A DNA stretch of 41,401 nucleotides, from the NCBI GenBank assembly GCA_011523365.1, contig WTGY01000013.1, positions 1 to 41,401 on the forward strand, read 5' to 3'. Source of the stretch: Caldilineaceae bacterium (lineage in GTDB: Bacteria > Chloroflexota > Anaerolineae > Caldilineales > Caldilineaceae). Below are positions 41,127 to 41,401 of the stretch, piece by piece. The notes below the pieces were generated by a model. It was not told where the DNA came from and made no database searches. It saw nothing but the letters and a program-made list of their open reading frames with translations. Position 1 is the first letter of the stretch. Every line of letters begins with the position of its first letter. A program made the translations under genes and the position numbers.

Positions 41127-41401
41127 TTGCTAAGCCATGTTCTGTGTGTACTGTGACGGTCTGTCTGGGCGGAATGTACCTTCAGTATTTTTGTAGCGGG
41201 CTCGCGATGGTCATAGCGGTGAACGATGGGGATATATGGGAGTTGCCTTGCCTGCGCTGGCACATATTCGGAACGAGCCACCAGGCGGGGGAGGCGCGGG
41301 TCGCAGCGGGTCGTCAAGGTCGTATTACGCGCACACTGGCTGCGGCGGGGGTTTTAGGAGAGGGGGCGTTGCGGGGGCGGAGCCCCCGCACAAGGGAGGG
41401 C
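41127..41401. other. Terminal intergenic region
   Basis: After the sulfatase stop no gene is recognisable up to the window end. The last ~48 bp belong to the third dispersed repeat copy. Confidence 0.5.
41354..41401 (+). repeat. Dispersed intergenic repeat, copy 3 (cut by window edge)
   Basis: The last 40 bases (41362-41401) are identical to the beginning of the 62-bp core of copies 1 and 2. The preceding TTTTAGGAGA also resembles copy 2 (TGTAGGAGA). Further upstream (from about 41329) only weak similarity remains. Confidence 0.85.

Overview
This is a high-GC bacterial chromosome segment that reads best as Chloroflexota, probably Caldilineaceae-like. The grounds are gene style, not a marker gene. 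The solute-binding lipoprotein has a combined Tat and lipobox leader. Sulfatases, phytanoyl-CoA-type dioxygenases, a GH4 enzyme, Gfo/Idh oxidoreductases and TIM-barrel sugar isomerases are frequent. There is also an Uma2 nuclease and abundant intergenic repeats. No rRNA or ribosomal protein gene is present, so the assignment is inference.

Left part (1-4990): a secreted fibronectin type III protein runs off the left edge on the minus strand. It is followed by tRNA-Pro(GGG) with a textbook terminator and by fmt. On the plus strand come a Tic20/DUF4870-like membrane protein and an nfeD-slipin pair that ends in a terminator.

Minus-strand block (4994-15912): read in transcription order, this holds a YetA/PcRGLX-like polysaccharide lyase-family protein, a beta-propeller glycosidase-like protein, a glutaredoxin-thioredoxin reductase fusion, a phytanoyl-CoA dioxygenase-like protein, a GH4 glycosidase with the CHGx signature of alpha-glucuronidases, and a giant double-FtsX permease. 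The theme is uronate-containing glycan degradation. A plus-strand RelE toxin and hybrid antitoxin, with its own promoter and repeated operator-like sites, interrupts the block.

Middle (15913-22993): repeat-rich accessory DNA. It contains two copies of a ~195-bp dispersed repeat, an Uma2 endonuclease with a heptad-repeat tail, a sulfatase, and a tightly packed AlbA_2/GHKL - LOG - HEAT/zinc trio. An orphan mazE follows, with what looks like a decayed mazF behind it.

Right part (22994-41126): fourteen consecutive plus-strand genes. They encode a cyclase/metal hydrolase, a binding-protein ABC importer (no ATPase), a second giant FtsX protein, a TIM-barrel isomerase, a Gfo/Idh dehydrogenase, an SDR, an IolE-like TIM barrel, an adenosine-deaminase-like hydrolase, an ABM monooxygenase, two different gamma-glutamyltransferases and a second sulfatase. 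I read it as an uptake, deconjugation and cyclitol/sugar-oxidation cluster of unknown substrate. This is the best candidate for something undescribed. A third copy of the dispersed repeat is cut by the right edge. Degenerate 7-bp tandem repeats (YAGTNNT) recur at three intergenic sites.
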